A stretch of DNA of 41,851 bases from Xanthobacter aminoxidans (GCF_023571765.1 NZ_JAMJXC010000028.1:1-41851); one strand, 5' to 3'. Positions 13,864 to 22,735 are shown, numbered from the stretch's first letter. Notes: a model not told the origin generated them from the sequence alone. Numbers and translations: made by a program.

Positions 13864-16115
13864 ACGCCCACACCCTGCCGGACGGCATCACCGTCCGCGA
13901 ACTCGTCATTGACAGCTTCGCCGGCGGCGGCGGCGCCTCCACCGGCATTCGCATGGCGCTCGGGCGCGACGCGGACATCGCCATCAACCATGACCCGCTG
14001 GCGCTCGCCATGCACCGCGTCAACCATCCCGGCACCCGCCACATGGTGCAGGACGTGGCGACGGTGGACAGCGTGAGCATGTGCGCCGGCCTGCCCATCG
14101 GCATGCTCTGGATGTCGCCCGACTGCACGGACCATTCCAAGGCCAAGGGCGCGGCGCCGCGCCGGGATGGCGACCGCACCACGCGCGGCATCGGGTGGGC
14201 CATCGTCGGCTGGGTGAAGGCCCTCCCGGCGTGGCAGAGGCCGCGCGTCGTCTTCCTGGAGAACGTGGAGGAATATGTCGATTGGGGGCCGCTGCTGGAG
14301 GACGGCAAGCGCTGCCCGGTGCGCAAGGGCGAGACGTTCCGCGCGTTCGTCGCCGCGTGGAAGGCGCTCGGCTACGGCAAGATCGAATGGCGCCAGCGGC
14401 GCGCCTGGTGGAGCGGCTCGGGCACCATCCGCCGCCGGCTCTACATGGTGATGCGCCGCGATGGCGCGCCCATCGTCTGGCCGGAGCGCACGCACGGCAA
14501 CCCGTCTGATCCGGAGGATGCCGCCCGCATCGCGGCAGGCGAGCTGAAGCCGTGGGTGACCGCGGCGGACAGCATCGATTTCACTTTGCCCATCCCCTCC
14601 ATCTTCGACACGGCGGCGGAGATCCGCGCGAAGCTCGGCATCACCGCCAAGCGCCCGCTGGCACCGAAGACGGGCGCGCGCATCGCCAAGGGCGGGCGGC
14701 GCTACGTGCTCGATTCCGCGCGGTCGTTCCTGGTGCGCGTCGACCAAACGTCGGCGTTCGCACGCAATGGCGTTCACTCGGTCGATGAGCCGGTGCGGAC
14801 GATCCACACCGTTGGCAGCTTTGCGGCCGTCTCGCCCGTCATCGCCTATGCCCAGCAGGGCGGCGGGGTGCGCGCGCCGGACCAGCCGATTCACACCATC
14901 ACCGCCTCGCCGAAGGATCAGAACGTCATCATCGCGCCCGTGCTCGCCGGCTGCAGCGGGCGCGCGGGTCAATCCGAGCCCCGGCCGGGTGACGCGCCCG
15001 TCCTCACGCAGACGGCGAAGGCGGACCTGTGCCTCGTGACGCCCTATCTCGTGCCCCGCTATGGCGAGCGCGAGGGGCAGCAGCCGCGCACCTATCCCTG
15101 CGACAAGCCCGGCCCGACGCCCGTGCCGACCGGGAATGAAGGCAGCGTGGCGGCGGTCCACATGATGACGATGCGCAATTCCGGCGCGCCGTCCTCCTCG
15201 GCGGACCAGCCGGCGCGCACGCTTGTGGCGGATGGGGCTGCCGAGACCGTGGTGGCCGCCATGATATCCCGCCAGTTCGGCGCCTCGGTCGGCTCCGAGG
15301 CCGGCGAGCCCGTGAGCACGGTGACGGCTGGCGGCAGCGGCAAGACGGCGCTCGTCTCGGCCTTCATCGCCCAGCACAATGACGGGCCGCGCGGCGGCGC
15401 GCCGGGGCGGGCGGCCGATGAGCCGCTTTCCACCATCACCACCACCGGCGCGCAGCAGGGCCTCGTGGCCGCCCACATGCTGACCCTGCGCGGCTCCGAC
15501 CGGCGCGACGCGGCGGCGGGCGAGCCCCTGCGCACGGATTCGGCCCGTGGCCAGCACCATGCCGTGGTGCAGTTGCCGATGCTGACGGTCTATTACGGCA
15601 GCGAGAAGGACGCGGCGCGGGTGGACGTGCCCGGCCGCACCGACACCGTGCGCGATCGCTTCGGGCTCGTCTCCTCCGTTGCCGCCGTGCCGCCCTTCGG
15701 GCCTGAGCACGCGGCCCGGGCGCGGGAGGTGGCGGACTTCCTGCGCGGCCATGGCTGCTGGGATGGCGGCGACCTGGTGACGGTGGAGATCGAGGGCTCC
15801 ACCTTCGTCATCGTCGACATCTGCATGCGCATGCTGACGCCGCGCGAGCGCTTCAACGCCAACGGTTTCCCGCGCGGCTACGTCATCGATCACGGCCTCG
15901 ACGAGGCCGGGCGCGTTCTCCGCTTCACGCAGGAACAGCAGGGCCACATGTGCGGCAATGCCGTCTGTCCGACCGAGGCGGAGGCGCTGGTGCGGGCGAA
16001 CTATGTGCCGCGCGAGGTGGTGGTGCCCCGCGCCCGAGCAGGCCGCGCAAGCGGCCGTGGCGAACGGCGCCACGAGGAGGCGCAGCCGTCATTCTTCCAG
16101 GAGGCGGCAGAGTGA
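13860..16115 (+). CDS. C5-cytosine DNA methyltransferase with repeat-built central region
   Basis: 751 residues, much longer than a minimal C5 enzyme. Motif I is DSFAGGGGASTGI (about 18-30). Motif IV is SPDCTDHSKAKG with candidate catalytic Cys89, a variant of the usual PCQ-FS. Motif VI is ENVEEY near 134, and motif VIII-like residues QRR and IRRRLYMV follow. From about 300 to 610 the protein is a series of units of the form (D/E)xPxxTITxxG, spaced by segments like GLVAAHMLTLRG. The C-terminus with LTPRERFNANGFPRGYVI and CGNAVCPTEAEALV supplies motifs IX-X. This domain plan is known for phage cytosine methyltransferases. It probably shields phage DNA from restriction or marks it. It overlaps both neighbouring genes by 4 bases. 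Confidence 0.85.
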   Translation: MNAHTLPDGITVRELVIDSFAGGGGASTGIRMALGRDADIAINHDPLALAMHRVNHPGTRHMVQDVATVDSVSMCAGLPIGMLWMSPDCTDHSKAKGAAPRRDGDRTTRGIGWAIVGWVKALPAWQRPRVVFLENVEEYVDWGPLLEDGKRCPVRKGETFRAFVAAWKALGYGKIEWRQRRAWWSGSGTIRRRLYMVMRRDGAPIVWPERTHGNPSDPEDAARIAAGELKPWVTAADSIDFTLPIPSIFDTAAEIRAKLGITAKRPLAPKTGARIAKGGRRYVLDSARSFLVRVDQTSAFARNGVHSVDEPVRTIHTVGSFAAVSPVIAYAQQGGGVRAPDQPIHTITASPKDQNVIIAPVLAGCSGRAGQSEPRPGDAPVLTQTAKADLCLVTPYLVPRYGEREGQQPRTYPCDKPGPTPVPTGNEGSVAAVHMMTMRNSGAPSSSADQPARTLVADGAAETVVAAMISRQFGASVGSEAGEPVSTVTAGGSGKTALVSAFIAQHNDGPRGGAPGRAADEPLSTITTTGAQQGLVAAHMLTLRGSDRRDAAAGEPLRTDSARGQHHAVVQLPMLTVYYGSEKDAARVDVPGRTDTVRDRFGLVSSVAAVPPFGPEHAARAREVADFLRGHGCWDGGDLVTVEIEGSTFVIVDICMRMLTPRERFNANGFPRGYVIDHGLDEAGRVLRFTQEQQGHMCGNAVCPTEAEALVRANYVPREVVVPRARAGRASGRGERRHEEAQPSFFQEAAE

Positions 16116-18064
16116 GCGAGCCTGCCGAACAGCGGCCCAGCGCGCAACCGTCCGCCCCCATCGTGCCGCCCGAGGCTGCGGCGCGCATCGCCGCGCTGGT
16201 GCAGGGGGGCGCCGCGCCGTCCGCCGCCAATGACGACCTGCAAGAGGAAGGTTGGGACAAGGCCGCGCCCCCGGCTTCCCCCTCGTCTGCCGCGCCGCAG
16301 ATGGGGAGGCAGGAGGAATCGTCCGGCGCTGATGAGGGAGACTTCGAGGGGTTGGAGCCGCAGCCGGATGGCTTCGACCCGTCCGATGCCATCCTCAACG
16401 CTTGCGCCCGCGAGCCGCTCAACGACATCGGCAACTCTCGCCGCCTGCGCACCCGGTTCGGACGCGACATGCTGTTCGTGCCCAATCTCGGCTGGCACTA
16501 TTGGGACCGCCGCCGCTGGCTGCGGCCCGAGAATGACGAGGACGTGGTGCGCCGCTTCGCGCATCCGACCGCCGAGGCCATCGCGCTTGAGGCGTTCGTG
16601 CTCCAGCCCACGCCGCGCGAACGCGAGGCCATGGAAGCCGCCGAGGCGGCTCTGGAGCGGCTGCGGGAGATTCCCCACGACATCATCGCCCTCGATGACG
16701 AGGACATTGCCAAGACCGAGCGCAAGCAACGCACGCGCGTGCTCCGCGATGAGATGGAGAAGACGAAGGCCGTGGTGAACCGCGGCGTTGTGGCGCTGAA
16801 GGCCTTGCAGGCGCGGCAGGCGCAGCGCCGACGCTTCGCCACCTCCAGCGGCAATTCCGGCAAGCTCGACGGCATGCTCACCGAAGCGCGGCCCTACCTT
16901 GGGCGTCCACTGGCGGAGCTAGATGCGGACCCTCTGGCTCTCAATGTGGCCAATGGCACGATCCGCTTTATCAAGGTCGAGGAGCCGGACCTGGAGTGCC
17001 CCGACCCGGACACCGTGCGCACCCGCGTGGAATGGCACTTTTCCATGCTGCCGCATGCCCGTGCCGATTTCATCACGAAGGTGGCGCCGGCCTATCACTG
17101 TCCCGAGGCGCAGGCGCCCGTGTTCGAAGCCTTCCTCAATCGCATTATGCCGGACCATGAGGTGCGGGCCTTCCTGCAGCGCTGGTTCGGCTATTGCCTC
17201 ACTGCGCTCACGGTGGAACAGGCCTTCTGCATCTTCTATGGCGGCGGAAAGAACGGCAAATCCACCCTCGTGGACATTATCTCGCGCGTCATGGGCGACT
17301 ATGCCACCACCGTGCCGGTGATGAGCCTGGTGACGGACCAGAACCGCAAGGGCTCCGAGGCGACGCCCGACCTCATCCGCCTTCCCGCCGCGCGCTTTGT
17401 CCGCTCCGCCGAGCCGAAGGAGGGGCTGCCCCTCGATGAAAGCTTCATCAAGGATGCCACCGGCAGCGAGCCTATCAACGTGCGGCGGCTGCACCATGAG
17501 TTCATAGAGGTCTATCCGTTCTTCAAGCTCGTGATCTCATGCAACAACAAGCCGCGCATCTACGGCAATGACGACGGCATCTGGCGCCGCGTGATGCTGG
17601 TGCCGTTCGAAGTGCAGATCCCCGAAGGCGAACGTGACAAGAACCTGCCGCTCAAGCTGCAACGCGAGCTGCCCGGCATCCTCAACTGGATGATCGCGGG
17701 CGCCATCGACTATCTGAACCGTGGCGGGCTACATCCGCCCGACAAGATCATGGCGGCCACGCAGGAATACCGGGACGAAAGCGACATCGTCGGGGCTTTC
17801 ATCCGCGCCGCCGTCGACGTGACACGCAACCCTGTGGACACGGTGGAGGCGGGCGACCTCTACGGCGCCTTCACGGCCTATTGCACCAAGAGCAACCTCA
17901 CGCCGCTCGGCCGCAACACCTTCAACAGGCGCATGCCGAAGGCGGCCGAATCCTACGGCTTCGAGAAGGGCAAGGCCTCTGTCTCGCTCTACACGGGCAT
18001 CCGCATCCGTCGCGAGTTCGATCCCTCGCACACCCCTTACACCTATGGCGCGGCGAGGGAGTGA
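16112..18064 (+). CDS. P4/D5-type primase-helicase (superfamily 3 helicase)
   Basis: 650 residues from GTG 16112 (GGAGG ribosome site, overlapping the upstream stop; the longer open frame upstream is shadow). An acidic low-complexity N-terminus of about 90 residues leads to a D5_N-like region. The ATPase domain has Walker A GGGKNGKST near residue 377, a sensor segment KLVISCNNKPRI and an arginine-finger-like IWRRVMLVPF, as in P4-family C-terminal helicases. The end carries a winged-helix region (DLYGAFTAYCTKSNL, NTFNRRMPKA). It should unwind the phage origin, probably at the repeat cluster directly downstream. Confidence 0.9.
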   Translation: MSEPAEQRPSAQPSAPIVPPEAAARIAALVQGGAAPSAANDDLQEEGWDKAAPPASPSSAAPQMGRQEESSGADEGDFEGLEPQPDGFDPSDAILNACAREPLNDIGNSRRLRTRFGRDMLFVPNLGWHYWDRRRWLRPENDEDVVRRFAHPTAEAIALEAFVLQPTPREREAMEAAEAALERLREIPHDIIALDDEDIAKTERKQRTRVLRDEMEKTKAVVNRGVVALKALQARQAQRRRFATSSGNSGKLDGMLTEARPYLGRPLAELDADPLALNVANGTIRFIKVEEPDLECPDPDTVRTRVEWHFSMLPHARADFITKVAPAYHCPEAQAPVFEAFLNRIMPDHEVRAFLQRWFGYCLTALTVEQAFCIFYGGGKNGKSTLVDIISRVMGDYATTVPVMSLVTDQNRKGSEATPDLIRLPAARFVRSAEPKEGLPLDESFIKDATGSEPINVRRLHHEFIEVYPFFKLVISCNNKPRIYGNDDGIWRRVMLVPFEVQIPEGERDKNLPLKLQRELPGILNWMIAGAIDYLNRGGLHPPDKIMAATQEYRDESDIVGAFIRAAVDVTRNPVDTVEAGDLYGAFTAYCTKSNLTPLGRNTFNRRMPKAAESYGFEKGKASVSLYTGIRIRREFDPSHTPYTYGAARE

Positions 18065-18428
18065 AGCGCGGCCATGGGAGGCTAGGGAGCCTAGGGAGCG
18101 TAGCGCCTCGGCGTCTGTTTTTGCGACGGGGGTGCGGGGGATCAATGGGTTAGCGTGGACCATGGGAGGCTAGGGAGCCTAGGGAGGGTAATCCGCAGGT
18201 ACGCGTGAGACGTGTTGCGTCATTATTCTTCCCTGCGGGAGAAAAACGTCTCCATGCTCTCTCTATGCGTAACACAAGATCTATCCTCCCTAGGCTCCCT
18301 AGCCTCCCATAGAGTTACAAATATCATTGTTTATCAATGCGTTAGTCTCATGGCTGGGGTTTGGTCAGATGTGGAGCTAGCCTCCCTTTGCCTCCCTAGC
18401 CTCCCATAACGGGCGAGGAGAAGGTGGG
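18065..18428. other. Non-coding region, candidate replication origin
   Basis: A 364-base gap with no convincing gene, directly after the helicase gene. It holds four copies of a 25-bp repeat in two inverted pairs and, between them, a more AT-rich stretch. In the middle are CCGCAGG (18193-18199) with CCTGCGG (18232-18238), and GAGACGT (18207-18213) with ACGTCTC (18246-18252); these pairings interleave. Repeats beside a replicative helicase are typical of theta-type origins. Confidence 0.55.
18074..18407. repeat. Four 25-bp repeats in two inverted pairs
   Basis: Copies beginning ATGGGAGGCTAGGGAG occur at 18074-18098 and 18162-18186 on the plus strand and at 18286-18310 and 18382-18407 on the minus strand. 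The first three share all 25 bases; the fourth has a short variant inside. Each repeat contains CCTAGG or a related near-palindrome. The pairs face each other across an AT-richer centre. Confidence 0.9.
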
Positions 18429-19310
18429 ATGGGTCGGAAAACCGTTGATATTGAAGCACTTCTGCGCTGGGCCTATCGCGAGGAACTGCCGAAGGCGGCG
18501 GCGGGGGGCTCGCGGCTGGTGGTCGGGTTCAAGACGGGATGGGGCGGGGTGGAGCGGTTCGGCGAGCTGCTGGCCGTGATCGACGAGCCCGACATCCGCA
18601 ATCGCTACGGCCTCGTACCTGATGGCACCGCCAGCACGGACCCGCACCCGGACGCGGTGCGCGTGCACGATGCGGTGATGGCCCTGCGGCGCTGCGATCT
18701 TGAGGTGCCCGAGGGCTGGGCGCCGCTCTCCGACATGGGCGACCTCGGGCCGGAGGGCGCCGCCGCCGTGGTGCGCGGGCTCGCCGGCATGATCATCATC
18801 AACGACAAGGGCGCGCGGGTGTTGCGCCGCTCGGTCACCCGCATCGTCATCCGCCAGGCCATCCTCGGCGGCGCGCCGGAGTGGGAGGGCGAGACGCCGG
18901 AACGGCACGTTGCGTGCATCCACGGCAAGCCGCAATGGTTCCGCCGCGAGGTGGTGGTGACGGATGGCGCATTCGGCCCAGCGAGCCATGAGATCGAGGT
19001 GGATGGTTTCGACCACAGGCGCCGCATGCCCTATGCCGACGCCTACACCAAGATGGTGCTTGATCCCGATCCCGTGCCCGTGGTGCAGGGGCGGGCGGAA
19101 TATGAACTCTGGCGCGGCGCGCTCGATTTGCTGGCGGAAGACCTCGCGGGGGCGCTGGACGCCCACGCGGTTCTCCCCTCGGATCGGTCGGCGCGGCCTT
19201 GGGAGACGCCCGATCCCGAACGGCGGATCCTGCCCTCGCTGCTCAAACCGCCCCTGCCCGAACGCGAGTCGCGCGCGGTGCCCCAAAAAAGGAAGCGAGA
19301 GGCCGCTTGA
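18429..19310 (+). CDS. Conserved phage protein of unknown function
   Basis: 293 residues from ATG 18429 (GAGGAGAAGG ribosome site). It begins KTVDIEALLRWAYREELPKA, a start I have seen in prophage proteins of Rhizobiales, and contains DAVRVHDAVMALRRC and a mid-region of basic residues. The C-terminus is proline- and arginine-rich. It lies between the origin-like repeats and the packaging genes. No catalytic motif is visible. Confidence 0.65.
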   Translation: MGRKTVDIEALLRWAYREELPKAAAGGSRLVVGFKTGWGGVERFGELLAVIDEPDIRNRYGLVPDGTASTDPHPDAVRVHDAVMALRRCDLEVPEGWAPLSDMGDLGPEGAAAVVRGLAGMIIINDKGARVLRRSVTRIVIRQAILGGAPEWEGETPERHVACIHGKPQWFRREVVVTDGAFGPASHEIEVDGFDHRRRMPYADAYTKMVLDPDPVPVVQGRAEYELWRGALDLLAEDLAGALDAHAVLPSDRSARPWETPDPERRILPSLLKPPLPERESRAVPQKRKREAA

Positions 19311-19353
19311 CTTGCGACAGTTTCTTGGTGCATCACTTGTCACGGATAAGAAG

Positions 19354-19385
19354 AAACCCCGGAGCGCATCGCTGCCGGGGTTTTT
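19354..19385 (+). terminator. Rho-independent terminator after the replication module
   Basis: Stem AAACCCCGG (19354-19362) pairs with CCGGGGTTT (19375-19383); the inner AGCG-CAT-CGCT extends the hairpin. Five Ts (19381-19385) follow. It lies 44 bases after the preceding stop and closes the early/replication transcript before the packaging genes; the HNH ATG is only 16 bases further on. Confidence 0.85.
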
Positions 19386-19400
19386 CGTTGGTGGGGCCCG

Positions 19401-19721
19401 ATGACGCGCATTCGCATCCTCGGCCCAAGGCTCGGCACCGCGCGGACGCAGGTCCGTCCCATGCCCAAGCAGGCCGACCCCCATTACGCCATGCCCGAGC
19501 ACAAGGCTTGGTCCGCTGCGGTCTTCGAGCGGGCGGGCGGGCGGTGTCAGGCGCCGGGCTGCACCAAGGCATGGCCCGAGCACCGCATGTTCGCCGACCA
19601 CATCGCCGAGCGATCGGATGGCGGTGCTGACTTCGACCCGGCCAACGGCCAACTGCTGTGCGGCGCCCACCATTCGACCAAGACCGCCCGCGCCCGCGCC
19701 GTCCGCGCCGGCAGGGGGTAG
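19401..19721 (+). CDS. HNH endonuclease (packaging-associated)
   Basis: 106 residues. The HNH core is CQAPGC, then FADHIAERSDGGADFDPAN and LLCGAHHSTKT: the paired Cys, the DH catalytic pair, the Asn and the C-x2-H of the fold. HNH nucleases placed just before terminase genes, as in HK97 gp74, help terminase cut cos DNA. The same order here supports that role. Confidence 0.85.
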   Translation: MTRIRILGPRLGTARTQVRPMPKQADPHYAMPEHKAWSAAVFERAGGRCQAPGCTKAWPEHRMFADHIAERSDGGADFDPANGQLLCGAHHSTKTARARAVRAGRG

Positions 19722-19841
19722 GGGGTTTAAATCCCCACCCGGCAGGGGCGCCACACCGCACAGGGTGTCATGGACGAAAAAAAATGTGCAGCGCAGGGGC
19801 TTTGATTACGCGCCTTTGAAAACCGGAAATCAAAAAGTGCC
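19708..19841. other. Intergenic region, candidate cos/packaging site
   Basis: Between the HNH and small-terminase genes. It holds a direct repeat CCGGCAGGGG (19708-19717 and 19739-19748) around a hairpin GGGT-GGGG/CCCC-ACCC (19716-19740, one bulged A) whose loop is AT-rich (TTTAAA). A purine-rich A8 tract follows near 19779. Phage cos sites often lie here with repeats for small terminase, but the cut position cannot be seen. Confidence 0.35.
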
Positions 19842-20456
19842 ATGGCGGAAACCGAACGGAAGTCCCGGCGCGGTGGCGCTCGCCCTGGCGCGGGCCGCAA
19901 GCCAAAGGGCTACGTCAAGCCTTCCGCGCTTTCTGACCTGAACCGCACCTCCGCGCTGGCAACCCCGCCGCCGGAGGAGATCGACGGCGTCGCCCAGGGC
20001 CACGCGAAGGATGCCCTTTCAGCGCTGGTGAAAGTCCTGACCTTCGGCAAGTCCGAGGCGGCCAAGATTACCGCCGCCAAGGAGATCCTCGACCGCGGCT
20101 ACGGAAAGCCCACCGTGGAGATCGGCGGCGACGCCGCGATGTTGCCCTTCATGATGCCGCCCGAGCGCGAGACGCATTCCGTCCACGCCGATATCCGCAC
20201 CGAAGCCCGCAAGTACGCGAACCTCGCCATCGAGGCCCTGCGCAAGATCGCCCTCGACGGCGCCTCCGAGACCGCCATCGCCGCCGCGTCCAAGGCCCTG
20301 CTCGACCGCGGCCTCGGCACCGTCGGCAAGGCCCGCATGCCAGATGAGCAGCGCGACCGCCCACTGGGCAAGAAAGAGGAGCTGGCCCGGGCCGCCGAGG
20401 TCGCCGCCGCCGGCCCCTACGCGACGCCCGCTCCGCCCCGCCAGAGGTTCTCCTGA
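19842..20456 (+). CDS. terS: Terminase small subunit
   Basis: 204 residues. A basic N-terminus RGGARPGAGRKPKGYVKP leads to helical segments (HAKDALSALVKVLTFG, then AKITAAKEILDRGYGKP) typical of small terminases. It recognises packaging-initiation DNA and recruits the large subunit. The position immediately before terL, with one-base overlap (TGATG), makes the assignment firm. Confidence 0.8.
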   Translation: MAETERKSRRGGARPGAGRKPKGYVKPSALSDLNRTSALATPPPEEIDGVAQGHAKDALSALVKVLTFGKSEAAKITAAKEILDRGYGKPTVEIGGDAAMLPFMMPPERETHSVHADIRTEARKYANLAIEALRKIALDGASETAIAAASKALLDRGLGTVGKARMPDEQRDRPLGKKEELARAAEVAAAGPYATPAPPRQRFS

Positions 20457-22243
20457 TGCTCTTGCCTGGGCCGCCCACCTGGTCGACGGCCATTCCGGAC
20501 TGGCGCGAGCGCCTCATCGGCCGCCGCCCGCTTATACCCTTCGCCCCGCTGTTCCCCGGCGAGGCGCAGGCCGGCCTCGACATCTTCAATTCCATGCCGG
20601 TGGTGGACGTCGCCGGCCGCCCGCCCATGGGCGACATCGCCCGCCCATGGGTCACGGACTTCGCCAGCGCAGTCTTTGGTTCCTACGACGCTGAGAGCGG
20701 CCGCCGCCTCATCCAGTGGTATATGCTCCTCATCGCGAAGAAGAACGGGAAGAGCACGCTCGCTGCCGACATCATGGTCACGGCCCTGATCCGCAACTGG
20801 CGCGAGTCGGGCGAGTTCTACATCCTCGCCCCCACCAAGGAGATCGCGGACAACTCCTACACCCCGGCAGCGGACATGGTGCGCCAGCACCCGGTCATCT
20901 CCTCCATTCTCAAGCCCTCCGCCGGACGCGTCATCGAGCACCGCAATACCGGCGCCTTCCTGAAAGTGGTGGCGGCTGACACCGAAACGGTCTCCGGCAA
21001 GAAGACCATCGGCCTCCTGGTGGATGAGCTGTGGGTCTTCGGCAAGCGCAGCAACGCCGCGAACATGCTCATCGAGGCCGAGGGCGGCCTCGCCTCCCGC
21101 CCGGAAGGCTTCGTCATCTACCTGTCCACGCACTCGGATGCGCCGCCCGCTGGCGTGTTCAAGGAAAAGCTGGAAGAGTTCCGCGCCATCCGCGACGGGA
21201 AGATCGTCGCCCCGAACAAGTTGCCGGTTCTCTACGAGTTCCCGGAAGAGATACTTAAGGACGAGCGCTACCGCGATCGGGAAAACTGGCACATCACCAA
21301 CCCGAACCTCGGCGCCTCCGTCGATCCCGAGTTCATCGCGGGCAAGATTGCCGAAGCCCAGCGTGCCGGCAAGGCCCGCCTCGCCGGCGTCTTCGCCAAG
21401 CACCTGAACCTGCCCATCGGCCAGGGCCTGAGTGCCGATGGCTGGGCCGGCGCCGAGCTGTGGGACCGCCGCGCCGAACCGGTCCTCACCCTCGCGGAGA
21501 TCCTCGACCGCTCCGAAGTGGTCACGGTTGGCGTCGACGGCGGCGGCCTGGACGATCTGCTCGGCCTTGCCGTCATCGGCCGCGAGCGCGGCACCAAGCG
21601 CTGGCTCGCATGGGGCTGCGCGCTCCTCTCGACCATCGGCGTCGGCCGCCGCAAGGCCAACGCCAACGATTACCGCGCCTTCAAGGCCGCCGGCGAACTC
21701 ACCGTCTTCCACTTCGACCTCGACATCGAGGACCTGTCGGAGGGCGACGAGGACCTCGCCGACCTCATTGCCGACGCGCTACCGCCGGAGAAGACGCCGG
21801 AGGGCTGGACGCCGGACGTCGCCCGCGTGGTGGAGATCATCCGCTCCATCCATGATCGCGGGCTTCTCGCCCAGGTCGGCGTCGACACCATGGGCATCGG
21901 CGCCATCGTGGATGCGCTGGCGCAAGTCGGCATCACGCAGGATGCGGACATGCTGCAGGGCGTGCGCCAGGGCATCGGCCTCATGAGCGCGTTCAAGGCC
22001 ATCGAGCGCAAGCTGGCGGATGGCACCTTCGCCCACGGCGGGGGCCCGCTGCTCGGCTGGAACGTGGGCAACCTCAAGCTCATCCAGACGCCGACCGCCG
22101 TCCGCGTGGCGCGTGAGGAATCGGGCTTCGGCAAGATCGACGTGGCCATGGCCCTGTTCAACGCAGCCATGCTCATGTCGCTCAATCCCGAGCCGGCCGA
22201 GGCCTCCGTCTACACCGAGGAGCGTGGGCTGCTGTTCTTCTGA
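20456..22243 (+). CDS. terL: Terminase large subunit
   Basis: 595 residues. The ATPase has Walker A LLIAKKNGKST (92-101) and Walker B IGLLVDELW (about 185-193). The C-terminal nuclease begins near 355 with VTVGVDGGGLDD, the first metal-binding Asp of the RNase-H-like fold. The KKNGKS form of Walker A is typical of HK97-type terminases. It drives DNA into the prohead and cuts it. Full length for the family. Confidence 0.95.
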   Translation: MLLPGPPTWSTAIPDWRERLIGRRPLIPFAPLFPGEAQAGLDIFNSMPVVDVAGRPPMGDIARPWVTDFASAVFGSYDAESGRRLIQWYMLLIAKKNGKSTLAADIMVTALIRNWRESGEFYILAPTKEIADNSYTPAADMVRQHPVISSILKPSAGRVIEHRNTGAFLKVVAADTETVSGKKTIGLLVDELWVFGKRSNAANMLIEAEGGLASRPEGFVIYLSTHSDAPPAGVFKEKLEEFRAIRDGKIVAPNKLPVLYEFPEEILKDERYRDRENWHITNPNLGASVDPEFIAGKIAEAQRAGKARLAGVFAKHLNLPIGQGLSADGWAGAELWDRRAEPVLTLAEILDRSEVVTVGVDGGGLDDLLGLAVIGRERGTKRWLAWGCALLSTIGVGRRKANANDYRAFKAAGELTVFHFDLDIEDLSEGDEDLADLIADALPPEKTPEGWTPDVARVVEIIRSIHDRGLLAQVGVDTMGIGAIVDALAQVGITQDADMLQGVRQGIGLMSAFKAIERKLADGTFAHGGGPLLGWNVGNLKLIQTPTAVRVAREESGFGKIDVAMALFNAAMLMSLNPEPAEASVYTEERGLLFF

Positions 22244-22269
22244 GTCCGTCGCCGTCGCATGGAGCGAAC

Positions 22270-22521
22270 ATGAAGAAGCGCGCCTGGGTCTGCATCACTC
22301 CCGAGGTTCTCCTCGATGTGCTGGCGATCTTTGCCAAGTCTGGCATCGAGGTCATCGGCAGCCGCGACACTGGCTTTATTCGTGGGCCCTATGTTGCGTT
22401 GGTTGTCGAGGGCGACGCAGTTCCTTTCGATGACATGCCGGGTCAGTTGCTGCCCGAATGGCGGCCGACGTTTCGGCAGGAAGAGTTTCATGGGCAGCGA
22501 GTAACCGTGCTGGTTCCGTGA
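22270..22521 (+). CDS. Hypothetical small protein
   Basis: 83 residues between terL and the small exported protein; the stop overlaps the next ATG (TGATG). It is mixed alpha/beta (WVCITPEVLLDVLAIFAKSG, then YVALVVEGDAVP). No family recognised. It is slightly less GC-rich than its neighbours. Confidence 0.6.
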   Translation: MKKRAWVCITPEVLLDVLAIFAKSGIEVIGSRDTGFIRGPYVALVVEGDAVPFDDMPGQLLPEWRPTFRQEEFHGQRVTVLVP

Positions 22522-22703
22522 TGCTGACGCTCATCCTCTCGGTCTGCCTTGTTGCAGATCCCGCTCAGTGCAGGGAAGAACGTAGCCCGACCGAGGCGTC
22601 GCTCCCGATGGAATGCACGGCGGCTATGAGCGAATGGGCCGCCCAGCACCCCTGGTTGAAGGTCCAGCGCTGGACCTGCCGCCGCATCGATCGTGCCGCC
22701 TGA
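22521..22703 (+). CDS. Small exported-like cysteine protein
   Basis: 60 residues from ATG 22521. A hydrophobic start MLTLILSVCLVADPAQC resembles a short signal or membrane segment, and further cysteines follow at MECTAAM and RWTCRRID. The pattern 'LSVCLxADPxxC...MxCxxAxxxAAxWxxxHPxWxVxxWxC' is shared by many small phage proteins encoded beside portal or terminase. Role unknown; the cysteines could form disulfides in the periplasm. Confidence 0.65.
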   Translation: MLTLILSVCLVADPAQCREERSPTEASLPMECTAAMSEWAAQHPWLKVQRWTCRRIDRAA

Positions 22704-22735
22704 AAGCGCACCCGTACCACTTGGAGAATGAACGA

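Noticed and set aside
13719-16073. Very long leftward open frame (over 780 codons) opposite the C5 methyltransferase gene
   Set aside because: It is rich in His/Arg/Gly, has no ribosome site, and mirrors a gene with clear catalytic motifs. Long antisense frames are expected in DNA this rich in GC.
18074-18407. CRISPR array
   Set aside because: Only four copies, in both orientations, with spacers of very different length and no cas genes.
19716-19740. tRNA-like T-arm (GGGG with TTTAAAT and CCCC), possible tRNA or attachment site
   Set aside because: No matching acceptor, D or anticodon arms upstream; that sequence is the 3' end of the HNH gene. Kept only as a hairpin.
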